NCBI RefSeq assembly: GCF_000003605.2 | Contig: NW_003114956.1 | Span: 245,566 to 290,765 of the forward strand | Origin: Saccoglossus kowalevskii | Lineage: Eukaryota; Hemichordata; Enteropneusta; Harrimaniidae | Direction: 5' to 3' | DNA length: 45,200 bases | In this document: one piece after another, positions 1 to 13,200 of the stretch | How the letters are laid out: each line of letters opens with the position of its first letter | Numbering within the stretch: the stretch's first letter is position 1 | Notes under the pieces: generated by a model | The model's input: the letters and a program-made list of their open reading frames with translations, nothing else | What the model was told of the DNA's origin: nothing | The model's database searches: none | Made by a program: the position numbers and the translations under genes

Positions 1-877
1 GTGGCAAGATAGTAGCGTACTGTATATTTGACCCAGATTTGACAAGCGTGGTACAGTTTTTTTCGTAATAACGCGCACAAAGGATTGTGGGGCAGTCCTT
101 TATTTGCTGGCATTCTTGACTTTTGACTGCAGTTCTTTTTTATATTTTAGAGTAAATGCTTTTGATATGCTCTTAGGTTTCTTAATATCCGTCTGAAATT
201 CTGGACTGTGGTCATATTTTTCGATTAGGAGTCGTATATTTAAATAACTCACCGTGACTAATGTTTTGCATTATGAAGTATATTATTATGAAGGTCAACA
301 CACTGTACTTTAGGTAAATATTTACCATCTCGTTATTTCATTATTTCGCTTTCCAGCATTTACAGGAAACGCTTCATTCTAGAAAATGCTATCGCAAAAC
401 GGTTGGAAATAATAAATGTAACAGCAGAATACGTCCTAGCACAGTCACTCGACTAGGAGAGTGATTGTGGTCCTAGTAATAAACTAAGTGACTTCCAAAA
501 ACTGAATGGTGTTTGCGAACTTCGTATTAGTTATAAACCGACGTTAGCTTCACGTTTATGTCACACCATGGAAACAGCCAAAAACATGGTGCTTGTTTTT
601 GAGCGGAGCGGATCGCCAACCAGCCTACCGACTTGTTTAACTTTAACTATGTCTTTTGTCATACAGCAATTTACACAATTATATAAAATAAATTGAGAGG
701 TGAATCACTTATTCAAGTGATATTCAATGTACCACATAGCAAACCAGTCAACAACTTATCTGACATTGCTGCTGTTTTGGCGTCTGAAAAAATATGGCAG
801 TGGCAGTAATGGGAAACCTTTTCCATCACAGGCATTCTGGGTCAACACAATCAGTGAACTTGACATTCAAAAGTATA
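1..877. other. No gene seen; presumed WDR35 intron
   Basis: No minus-strand exon matching the remaining WDR35 C-terminal part could be found, and no other coding signal is visible. Confidence 0.6.
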
Positions 878-1045
878 TTTAAAGTGGGGGAGTCGTCACC
901 TGCGCATGCGTCAAATGGCCATAGCTTGTCATTGTTTACAAACAAGCTTCTGCCGCGAGCCTTTGCGTTTTTAGCGTGTGTTGTTAATCGTCGCTTAGGA
1001 CTCAATTCCCGTGCATATGCAGGTGACAACCCTTTCGCTTTAAAG
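878..1045 (+). mobile_element. 168-bp inverted-repeat MITE, family A, copy 1
   Basis: Begins TTTAAAGTGGGGGAGTCGTC and ends with the imperfect inverse (ending CGCTTTAAAG), with CACCTGCGCATGCG inside the left repeat. The unique core includes a stretch around GTTTACAAACAAGC. The same element is at 39101-39268 (inverted, same 168-bp length) and 26520-26624 (shortened). It has no coding capacity and lies in the WDR35 sequence left of the last visible exon. Confidence 0.8.
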
Positions 1046-1272
1046 AACTATATAAGCCCTGCCTTCATAAGAAATAGTGTGTGTGTGAGTCTGACATCAT
1101 TTTCACTTTATTTTTAACTAGTGTGTAATCATAATGAAATGGTGAGGTATAGAGATTATCATGTCTGTCTTTGTCATTGTTGTTGTCATTGACACTTTCT
1201 AGTGACCAGAATATCTCAACAGTCAATAGTTTTTATTATTACAAACAAAAATGTAGTACTTTAGTTACATAC

Positions 1273-4200
1273 TGGTAGGAGTCTATGGTTTTCAGGTAAA
1301 GATTCAACCATTTTGTGCAGACCACCAAAGTCCTCCAGCATATAGTAGCACTCAGCTAAGCGTTCCTGATTTCTACCCTGGACATAGTATGTCACAGCCT
1401 GCTGCCATTTCTGCCTATCCGCATAGTAATCCCCAATGGCATTCCAAGCGTCTTCTAACTGCTGGTCATCACCACCACCACTTCCTGTCTTCAAGAGTTG
1501 TACCACACGAAACCAATCACCGAGTTTGACTCGCAGGTTAACTGCTAAATCCCTGAAAGCAAGAAATCATAAAATTTTCCATGATATGGACAACAAATGT
1601 AAGATATTAATTAATTGGTGTACTTGCAAGTTGCTGAAATGAAGGTGTACTTTAACTACTGTGACTGAATTCTTGCAGTAAACACAAGATGCCGCAAAAC
1701 AACCATTCTTTGCTGCAATGTATTGCCACAGAAAACTATTTAAATTTCAAACCACAAATACATTATGTATCCCAGGGTTGGAAATTGTTTCACCAGTTCA
1801 ATACTAATGATCATCATAATTTTTGACAAGCCAATGTTTTTTTGAATTTGTTTGTGTCCAGTGAAAGTAATTTTGTTAATTATGAGGGCAAGAATGAAAG
1901 GAACATAGAGTACGATTTGATAAAGAAATCAGACTCATCATTATCATTATTTAGGTCAAATTAAATTATGAGATCTTCTCTTACCTCCTATCCATATCTA
2001 GATACATCCTTTCTGCTTCTTCAAATCGCTTGAAATAAGCGGCTACCTCGGCTTGTTTCATCATTTCACTCTGCAGGTTACCTAGTTTCTTGACAAATTC
2101 AATGCCTTGGTAATCACGGCACCGAACAAAGGCCTGGTCAGCGACCTTCAAGTCCAAGTTCTCCAATGCAGCTTCTGCTAACAGACGCCTGTGAAAGAGA
2201 TCACACAAATTCAGTATAAGTATTGATGGCAAACTCAATGCAGACACCTGGCCAATAAATCCAGCTTACACTCATTCACCAATTCAGTTTCTGCTGCAAA
2301 AAATTATGACACTTTTTTACCAGGCCCAAAAAAAACGTACAAACTTTACATAAAATAAATTTAACATACTTCTTAATATTCGTTAGCTGGTTCTGAGAAT
2401 AATGTTTCACATATTCACAAAGTATGAATACAACTTTAAAGTATACAATATTAATAATACCAACCCAACAAAGGCTTTTACAATGCACAATGGGATTTGT
2501 CTTTTATGTTCCAGTAAATTAAAATCATAAAACCTACCACAGTCTGGGATGAGGATTATCTTCAATAAACTGAGATGCATCTTCAATACCAACTTTATCC
2601 AATAAATCTCTACTGTCTCTCAGTGACTGGAAAAATTAAAATAGGAATTATAAAATTATAATTTATTTGTGTGCAGATCAACGGGCAAAGAGAACAATTA
2701 GAGATCTAGAGAAGCAGCTCCTACCAAAAGTTGACATGTGAAACCACTCATCCAACAAAAAGTTACTTTTCTTTGAGATGAGGATGCAAGGGTAATTTAC
2801 CACAAACATTGTGGGAGAGGAGAAAACCCTCCCAAACAATCAGTCAGGATACCTATATTACTCCATTATTGATAGTCAGGGCAGAAAGTACTATAACTTA
2901 TTCTGCTAAGTGAGCAGTTTTGAGGAGGGGGTGGTTAACCCACAACCTCCTTGATCTGACATGCAAACCAGGTTTTGGAAATACTCAAATATTCAAAATA
3001 AGACTTGGTAACTTAAGTCATTTATTTACGTAACAGCTGAACAAGCTTCAACCAGTTTTACAAACAGAAATTTAATATATCGTAATAAATTAATTCGCGC
3101 ACCCATTTTATTTTCGAATGCTAATTTTTATATGTATCAGTACTTGGTATAGCCGCAATCGCAGACGACCTCCGTCATGACAGCCTTTCAGTTAGCAAGC
3201 AGTTTAGGTTCAGTCAAAATTTGACCTGAAAAAAATCATTCCCCCACGACACTACAGATGTTGGGCAAGATTATTACTTAGTCGATAAATATCCATCGGT
3301 CAGCACATCGACTATGAATTTCCGTGATGGAAAGCTTAGTACAGGGCTTCTCGTTGCCTGTCCACAGGGTTGCATTGACCATGTGTCTGCCATTTTGGAA
3401 AGTGATTTTATTCTATGACGTCATTAAGTGAACCGCCCTATGGTGCGTGAATTGACGTTTTTGATTGGTCGGGCGATTGACCTCGTGTCACATTTTCCCT
3501 ATAGATGAAAGTGGTGGACAAAAAAAAAACAATCATGTAAACAATGAACACATGACTACAAAAATGCAATCAACGGGGCAGAAGACCACCTTATCCGAAG
3601 CAACACTGAAATAGCAGAAATCATTGCCGATCTGCTTTTTGACGACGACGACGAGAATGGTGATTGGTTTGCTTAACTGCTGACGACCTGTCAAACAATT
3701 AATAATTTGTGTCTGACGGTACTGCCTAGAAAAATTAAAAAAAAGGCAATGCAGCCAGACGGCTACTTTGTAGCCACGTGTTCATTGTTTGTTTGTGTAC
3801 AGAGTGACCTTTGCCATTTCACTGTTTCATTTCAAGCGTAACATGGTTCTTGACGCAGTGCATGTTCTCTGCCCGACTATACGCCATGAATGTCGCTAGC
3901 CATGAGTCTCAGAGGCACTAAAACAACGTCCTGTAATCGTGTTCAACGAAAAAAAAAAAAAATCACTAATAAATTTATGAAAACAGCTCCTTTTTGAATC
4001 GATCTAAAAGTACTCTTTTAATTCGCGCACCAAAAACAATAATTTCCTGTTTTTACGCTATTAATTCGCGCACTTGAAAAAATAATTATTTTTACTACCG
4101 CGAATTAATCAAATTTTTACGGTATGCACACTAATATCACAGTTATTATGTACAGGTAAATATACATTCATAAAAACAGATGAAAATTTTCAACCCAATC

Positions 4201-7200
4201 TTGTTTCAATATTAAAGGCAGTACATTCAATCAATAACTCTCTACTCTGATAAAAAAATAAATGATCTACACTTAACCACAGAAAAGTGTGTGATTGAGA
4301 TGTAGCAGGCCACTTAGGTAGTGCTGGAGTTGTCGGTACATACACGTATCAATGCTATTTTATTCATGCTTGAGTAAAGTTCAGATATGATAAATGATGG
4401 TGGTCAAATGAATAATAAACAAGCCATGCATGGTACATTCCCTGTTAGTTATCAAATTTAAGATATATAGTTTTGTTTATAGTAATATAGCTGGAATATA
4501 ACCATGTCAGGAATATGATTTTTTAACATTAAAATGATTGACATTTGTATCTGATCATCAAAAAAGGACTTGTTCGTATTGAAAGATATTGCTCTGGAAC
4601 AGCATTCAGAATCAGCCAGTTTGAATACATGTATATATATAACATGATGTATAACGAATATATAAAATTGGAATATAATCAGTCAAAGAAACAAAATCCA
4701 TCTGTAAACAGCCGAGAAATGCTTGATTTTGATGATTTTTTAGCACAAAAATGGCCGCCATTCGGCCATCTTGAATCAGATTGTAAAACAAAATGATGTG
4801 CATCAAGGTCCTATAATGTCTAATGCATATTCCAAGTTTGAACAAAATCCATCTGTTAACAGCTGAGAAATGCTTGTTTTTGATGATTTTTAGCACAAAA
4901 ATGGCTGCCATTCGGCCCTCTTGAATCAGATCGTGAAACAAATTGACGTGCATATGTATACTATCATGTATGATGTATGTGTGAAGTTTGATTGTGATTG
5001 GTCCAGGCATTTCTAAGATACAGGTCCGGACGCACGCACAGACGCACACACGCACGGACACACGAAGGTCAAAACATAAGTCCCCGTTTTCGGACTGTGT
5101 CCGAACAGGGGACTAAAAAGGAGCCAAACGTACCTTGATTTCCATGTCTAGTAGGTTTTCTTTATTTGGATGTTCCGGATCTTTCATTACTTCATCCATT
5201 AGGACTGACTTGATTTGTAAATCTTCAAAATTACATATATACCCACTACTGAGGATTGGTTCCTATAAAAATCAAATAAAATGACTGCATGTATCATTTC
5301 ATGATAAAGAAACTATAACTGTAATGAAGAATAACTTGTCTTGAACTTTGCTGTGTCAACATATTTTATAACACATGAAAAGATGCCCACTATTTTGAGG
5401 GATATAACAATTTGCAAAATGCGAAATGTGGAAAATAAACATCAATTTTTTCACACAATTGTTTCTATTTTTGCAAACCTAATTCACTAATACCCATATA
5501 GTGAAAATATACAAAACTATTTCGGTTTTTGGCCAATTTACATTAATACAACAAATTTTGGAAATACTGTAGAATACTTTATTTTCGCTTGGAATTTATT
5601 TTCGCTGAAAAGACGATTCTGTGAAAATAAAATCCAGCGAATATACATTTTTTCCTATATTTCTATATATAGGGGAGGCAAGGGGGGTAGCTGGTATGGT
5701 TTTACGGGAAATAAAAAGGGCTTTTCACAATTTACAAAGAAAAAAAAGACGTTTTTACAGTTTACAGTGTTAGCAAATGGGACATTGAATGGTTCGAAGT
5801 GTTCTCCGACTCAAATTCTCCGCCATTGCTGCGCCGTGTGAAGAGACGCATGCGCATATTACCCTCGTAATGCTCTTCATTCGGCTAGAGGGCCTTTTAC
5901 GTCTTGACATTCAATTTTGTAGTGAATTGTGTCATCTAGTCGTTTTACAGTTTCTAAAATGTAATTTCCCTGGATTATTCTTTACGATTTTTTTATTTGG
6001 ATGTGAATTTTTGTACGTACGAGAAAAATGACACATTTTTACAGTGTACGAAAAAAATATTTGATTGATTACGTTGTACGTCTAGCCTGTGATTACAGAA
6101 TTACGGAATTTATTTTTTCTATTTACGTTGTACGAACAAAAAAATATTGCAATTACGTTGAACGAAAATAACCCTTGCCCCCCCTCTATATAAACTCATC
6201 AAAAATCAAGTGAAAATATATTCCATACAAAACGTCCAAAAAGTTTTTTCAGCGAAAATTAATTCAAGCGAAAATAAAGTATTCCACATTAGCAGTTGTT
6301 TTTTACCAAGCAGTACAAATTACATTGATACAACAATTACATGTATATATACCACTTTATCTTCTGTCATTAATTTTGAAATGTTGTGTACATAAACTCA
6401 CCTCTGGATCTAAATTTCTAAATATATACATTCTCGTCTTCTCCATCATCGCAAACAATTCAGAATTATCCTCGGCCCATTTCATGTCCCACACATCCTT
6501 GCGCTCAAAGTTCAGTGTTGACCCTTGAACTTCCTGACCTTCTGGGTTAGTGAACTTGACATCAAGATCAAAAAATGACAAGATACCAGAAATATCTATG
6601 ATAGCCAGTCTCCTATTTATTAAAAATATAATATTTGCAATTAATTTGTGGTGATGCTCTACATATGTGAAGTTGCAATGCAGAGATGTGATGCCCAGCA
6701 GCCTTGGGTTGAGAGACAGACTGTGTTATAACATAATCATAATTTAGGCAGAGAGTTTTCAACCCGCCTATTCACATAGTTCATACCCACCATAGACTCC
6801 TTTCAGTCAAAATGACTATTTTGAACTGTAGGCATTAATCTGCGATTCAGCCAATGACGGAGAAAGAAATCTAGGTCAGTGTGTGGCCCGAGAGAGTTAC
6901 TCACCTCTTAAGTTCTTGTAGGTGAGGCAGGTGTTGCACCGGACGACTACCCTGCGATGATGATATACATCAGAATGATGAGGGACAAAGAGGGGATGCT
7001 GACTAAATGTTCGGCTAGGCCGCTTAGTGCTAGGCAACAAGCCTGTGATGACTGGACCAAGCCCACCTCCGTGTTGAACTCCATGCCAAGAAACACCAAC
7101 TGCTGTGTTAGATGTGGGTGGGACTTTTCTAGATTTACTAGGAACACCAACTGGCATAGTAAATCCTGTGTTAGCCTTACTGGCTCGGCCAACAACCCCT

Positions 7201-10200
7201 TATTTGGGTGTGTATCAATCAATCAGGTACGGTTGATGTGTACCGACGACCGATGCAGCAGCAGCACCACCTGTTTAGCTTAGGTCCAGAACTGGACGCT
7301 AGCTGTAACCGTGTATGGAGAGTCCAGGGATCAGTTACCCACTGCCTCCAAGCCGGAATACATTGGCACAATCTGTGTGCGACAGGGCTATGTGGCCATA
7401 GGCTCTGCAGTTCTACATAGGGGGCGATCTCTCCTCCGCCAAGGTGAGACCCCTCAAGGTTTGTAGGAGTCGAGAAGTTCAGACTCTGCCTCCTGCCAAA
7501 CGTATGCCCATCCCCCTTGTGGCAGACAGAAGTGTCAAACCTGCTTCCCCTGCGACCTGGGAGGGCGACCACCCAAGGGAGAGAAGAATCCACCACCTGG
7601 TAACTTCTTCCTGGGGAGCGCATCACCAATCTTCCCTCCCCAAGAAGAGTAGGGACGCTTGCCTCCTGGCTGCTTCTGGCCAGTGGGTGCCGACTTTGGT
7701 TGTTTACGTTTTTTCAGGTTGGGGTCCTTCCTGCTTGCCCATGGCAGCAGCCAAACTGGCTCACGATTTTCACCTGTACAATATGGTCGGTGACAGAAAC
7801 ACCAAGACTGCTCCCTCTATCTTCAAATCAAAAGAGTGGGGAGGAGGTCCAGTCTGCGTAACTGAGGTGGTGACGCACCCCATGACTCAGTTCGCCGGCA
7901 TAAAACAGCCAAAACAGCATCCTGCTGCACAGAGGCAGCTTCTGCCACAAGAGCCAGATGACACTGCGGGATATCCCGTATAGCAGAGCGATGTCCCAAC
8001 AACGGCTGTGCCTGCTGGTCTAAAAGGCTGGTGCATTTCGCCTGGTGCAAGACGCCATGCGTTCCAGCGTGCTGGCCACAAGCTCAAAAGTTAATGGGTT
8101 GCAACTCTGCTCTCTGGGTGTGGTGGATTGTTTTCGACTGAACTGCCGAAATACTCCATGGAAAGTGGCCATCCCCCTCTGCCCGTCCAACTAAACAAAA
8201 AATTGTGGTACCGGGGTTGGGGACGTGAGATTTGGCTCCAAACTCTGCTGGCTTTGGTAGCAGACACCGCACCGATCAGGTAGTGTTTGGTCCAGCGAAA
8301 ATGGTTAAGCATGAGATTACCCCACACTGGGGACTTAAGCCTATATTCCGCAAGGGACCAACATCTGCTCATCAACACCATCTATGCGTCACCCGCTTTG
8401 TATAGCATTCAGCCAGACGAGGGAAGCCATGCAGTCGGTGTTTGCTTTTGATACCCCGCCATCTGGATTCCTGAAGCGACAGCACTACCGAGAGTGACTG
8501 CTTCAGGATAGAGGTTGGGGGTATGTACATCGGGTCACTAGGATCGATGATTTCCTGCATCACCCCCACGGCGTGGCTCACATAGTCGTTACAAAGAACA
8601 GACTTCGAGGAGGCCGTCCGAGGTTGTTCCCGCCAGGTCAGTCCCCTCTGGGTGTGACGAGTAGCAGAGACAGGGCTCAGGACGGGGAAGCAAAAACAAT
8701 GTCCTGCTTGGTTTCCTCCGAAATAGGAGGTTGACCCGATCGTTATTTTGCCCCCCCCCCCCCCACTCGCTGACCCTGAGGTACTGGTAGACGAAAACGA
8801 GACGACATTCAGCTCCTGCGAGCACTCCACCCACTTACACCCACATGGCCCCTGAAACGAACGCAGGAACGTGCAAGCAGTTTTGGAAAAAAATCCCAGG
8901 CCTCAGAGTCCCGCACGAGTTAAAAAACTGACTCAATGAAGCCCAACAAGTGGTCAATGCGTCACCCAAGTTTTTTTTTTTTTTAGCGGTACACACAAAA
9001 GGACACAGGCCCCTAATAAGAAAAATTCTATCCTACCAGACACCACATCTTACTGTTACCAACAGTCACAGGAGTACCTCAGGAAACTCAGTCGAAAAAA
9101 ACTAGACTGAATCACACTATTTTGCTGATATGAACACTCAGTGTGGAGAAACAGGAGAGTGAAGATGGGGCAAGATGGCGATGGCCTCTTTGGCTCAGCC
9201 ATGTGTTGCGAATATAGGTGAACTGGAATATACTGTAGGTGAACTTCAACAGAAATTCATTGTGGACTTTATTTCACCACAGTGAACCCAACCCTCCACA
9301 CACACACATTTTGGTTTCATCTCTACTGATATATAATTACAGATGTTTGCTCTATTAAAAGCACACCTGTAAACCAAACCAACAATTGCCTTTCTTGTGA
9401 ACTAGACTTTGACCGTAGACGCACCTCTGTCATTTACATGAAAACATAGAATGAGAATGAAGCTAAGCAATCATTGAGAAACTGTTGTGGACATTTGTAA
9501 GACAAAACAAAGAACCATTATTTAGCAATATTGGATTGGATCAAAAAGCAAATTGACAAGCATATGTGTATCATAATACATTGTATATTGTTTTAGTGCT
9601 GAACAAAATTCAATTCATGCGTCTGGGTAATGACTCATCTGGCCGGCTGGCAAATTAATAGTCAAGTTTTCAGGTTTCCACAAAGTGGCTAATAATTATA
9701 TAAAGGCCAGATGATTCTAAAAATGTCAAACATCAAAATTAAGTTTTCAGATGACTTACGTAGAATTACAATTGAGAGAAAGTCCATGTGGTCGACAATT
9801 TAAAGCATATTTATTGACCAATGCTAGATGTGGGAGTGAATAGCGATGTAACGTTCCCGTCTCTCTACCAATTATCAACATCTTATCAGAAGCACATAGA
9901 CATGTGATTTTATCACGAGTTCCCTGAAATAAAAAAATGAAGGAATAAAGTCTAGTTAAGATAATGAAGCGTTTCCTCTACAAAGAGCTCAATACAAAGC
10001 CAGTCACTGGTAGCATAGTGGTTGTCGCATCATACTCATTATTGGTTGACCCAAGTTCAAATCCTACATTAGCCTAAGCACCAAAAAAAAGGGTCAACCC
10101 CTAACTTGGTGAGTGTGCCACAGACTCAATGGGAAGGCCAATTCCACTGGCCGAGGTTCATTCACTAAAGAACGCGACTTTGGGGGAACCTTGGTTAAGG

Positions 10201-13200
10201 TCCACAGGTGCATGTGTTCAACCGAGCCTGGTTGACGCCAGGATAGCGCATTAAATTGCCAATTGATAGTCCCAAACATGAATATGGCTTCTGTGGCAAA
10301 ATTCACTATGTATCATCAGCACTAGCACTTGCAATTTGCACATACACAGTGCTAATACTTACAGTGAAAGCTTTAGAGAAGTCTGTATACCCCTCCCCAG
10401 CACCAGAGGGCGTATCATCTATATGGAACACTCTCTCACGGCCATCTTTCTTCTTAGATGTTGACTGATGTACTTCCATAGCAGTGAGTTTCTTGGGAGT
10501 TTTAAACTGCCATGTGTAGAATGCTTCCCTTGATGATGCAATGACGTGTGTTCTTGTCATTGCAACATGCACTGGTTCTAAAATAAAATTAAACATTGGA
10601 CTGTGAGATCATTCACTCTACAAGTAGTTTACATAAAGTCAAAATTTTTTACTGTCTTACATCAATGTTAATTTTGATTTTACAAATGAAATACAAAAAA
10701 AAAAAACACTAATTTTCACATGAAACAAATTGTTATAAATTAGGGGAAATGTTGCAGTAACCTTCAAGACAAGAGTCATAGTTTTTATCACAGCAACACT
10801 GTTCTTTTGTGCCTCCTCACACCACAGTTAAACAAGTAAAGCACTATCACAAAATACTGGGATGGATTTTGGTGAAAAGTTTACATTTTAAATTCAAGGT
10901 CTACTTGGTTTTTATTACCATCTCTCCTTGGCCCAAATAAGCAAAATTCTATGGAATTTAATAAACAAAATAGATATAATTGTATTTAAAAGTTCATAAA
11001 AATACTGCAGACAATCTATATATTTTAATTATGTTGAAAATTTCATGAAAAATAATAATGAGAACATTTGCCAACAAAATTAGTACAGAATTGTATGAAA
11101 TTCTACATTATATTTGGGGCTTTGGGGACAGCAACTTAATATTTTAATAGAAAAAACAACTCACCTATATCAATGTATTTTGAATCTAATGGGGTTCCGA
11201 TGGAGTTACATAGCACTAGAACATACTGTAAGAAAAATAAAAACATTGAGTTTTCTGTGTCCAAAAACACTGAGTACTCATTCTATTACTCAAACACAAT
11301 AATACTATGGGTGTGAAGTAATACACATGGTGTACAATGTGTGATATTGATCTTGGCAAACACAGGTGACTGCAAGCAGTGACAAATGGGAATTCAAGAT
11401 GCACCTTTCCAATATAAATCCTGCCCTCTATCAACGAAAATGCTTCTGACACGTGAAAGTGGTGAAGTTGGATGTAAGGAATGTTGAAACTTGAGTTGTC
11501 ATTCAAAACTTAGAATATAGCAACTCTCCAGAATTTCTGTCATTGACAGTACTGTAGTTTACATCATTTGTGTTACATACAGAAGCCTTTAGTCAATAGA
11601 GACAGTGCATGTTTTACGGGAATACTATATTACTGTACTTTCTCCAATATATACTTCAAGCATAACAAAGGATGTTAGGATAGTTCAAATACAAGCAAGC
11701 ACATGTGGTTTTAAACACAATATTATACAGTCAACCAGTGTTAGTGATCACCTTACCATAGTGATCTGCTCATAGTGAACAGTAATTCCAAGCGCAAATT
11801 ACATGAACATTATAATGGTCTATATTGACAAGGGCAGTGAAATGCTAAGTGTTAAATGGCACAAGCTATGTTTTTCTGCTATTTTTTTTTATATACTTTT
11901 CAATCTATGTGATACCGAGCAAAAATTCTTTTTATGATAGGAAATAAATGCATGTGTGAATAGCGTCACAGAAATACAGTTTTCCGATAACGATAGAATC
12001 ACAACCTGTATACCATTTATTTCAAAAACTACTTGCACGCAGGCAGAAGTTAAACAAACACTGATTGGTCAATGCCGACCAAGTGCGAACGTAGATTTAC
12101 CCTAATTAACATAATTTATACATTACACTTGGATATCGGCAAAACAGATTTTTATTACTATATACATGTACATGCAATAAAAAAATTGGTGGCAAACTGT
12201 AAGTTTCAAGCTTAAATACATGCCATGTGACTGGACATCACATCACAATGAGTCAGTTTCACACAGATTGAAATATATTGAGAAAATAAAACACTTTACA
12301 GGCAGGAGGAAAGCATAGTGCAATGTCAGTTTTTACATTCATCGGTATCAATGTTTTCAACGAACAAGGTTAACAAGTAATGTAGGAAGCAGGTGACTGA
12401 AACAAGAAGCGACATCCAGATATTAATAGTGATCACTGCTGACTGCACATTGCATGTGTTAGTACAGTACAGTCAATATAGAATCCCCTTGCACAATTAC
12501 CCTTCCCACTCATACAAGAATAAGCATTATGGTATGGTCCACCTGTAATAAAAAAATGAACCAAAAGCAAAAACAAAAAGGCAGTTTCCAGCTTAATTAG
12601 CGCAGCACTGTTTATAGCAGCAAAAACATATAATTTTAGTGCATGGCCATCAATGTGTTAGTTGTATAGTGTACAAAAGTGTTTCTTCACAGAAAATAAT
12701 AAAAATAAAACTTATCAAAAAATGTTGTGTGTCTACCTGTGTTGGTGAATCTGGGTCCTGTAATAAAATTAAAAAACAACAAAATACATAAAAAACATAT
12801 AAAACTCAAATAAAATATGAATATGATAATGAGCATATAATTGTTTTTGTTTGTTTGTTTGAAAGTAAAGTATGAAAGACATGTAAAGGGGAACTATAAG
12901 CTACAATTTTGTCTTACTTCACTATTGGTATATCATAATTTATTTATTTTTTAAATTAAAAAACAATTACCATCTATGTGGAACTAAAGACAGAAAGAAG
13001 TATTTTGTTTCCCATATAGCGTAGACTGTTTACTCAAATGTTTTTTATGAAATATAAATTGTCACTTTTTTACATTTTTGTGAGATAATTTGTCTCTAAC
13101 AGTAAAAAAAAAGGACCCAAAAAATTATACCATGAGGCAAATATTTCATAACAGGTTAGAACACACTGTATAAACAATGTGTCCATGTACAGATTATGTG

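Noticed and set aside
794..1117. 107-codon plus-strand open frame
   Set aside because: It covers the family A MITE and has no protein similarity that I recognise.
4612..5061. 149-codon minus-strand open frame with internal repetition
   Set aside because: The repetition is the 151-bp DNA duplication of an interspersed repeat; there is no protein signature.
7444..7983. 179-codon plus-strand open frame
   Set aside because: It lies opposite the DIRS-like minus-strand relic, has no recognisable domain, and is explained by the higher GC of that block.
8750..8764. Homopolymer C run here and at 42721-42734
   Set aside because: Simple homopolymers in a relic and an intron; possible sequencing or assembly trouble spots rather than function.
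10008..10075. A tRNA gene
   Set aside because: A and B boxes are present but the acceptor and anticodon stems do not pair and a SINE-like body follows.
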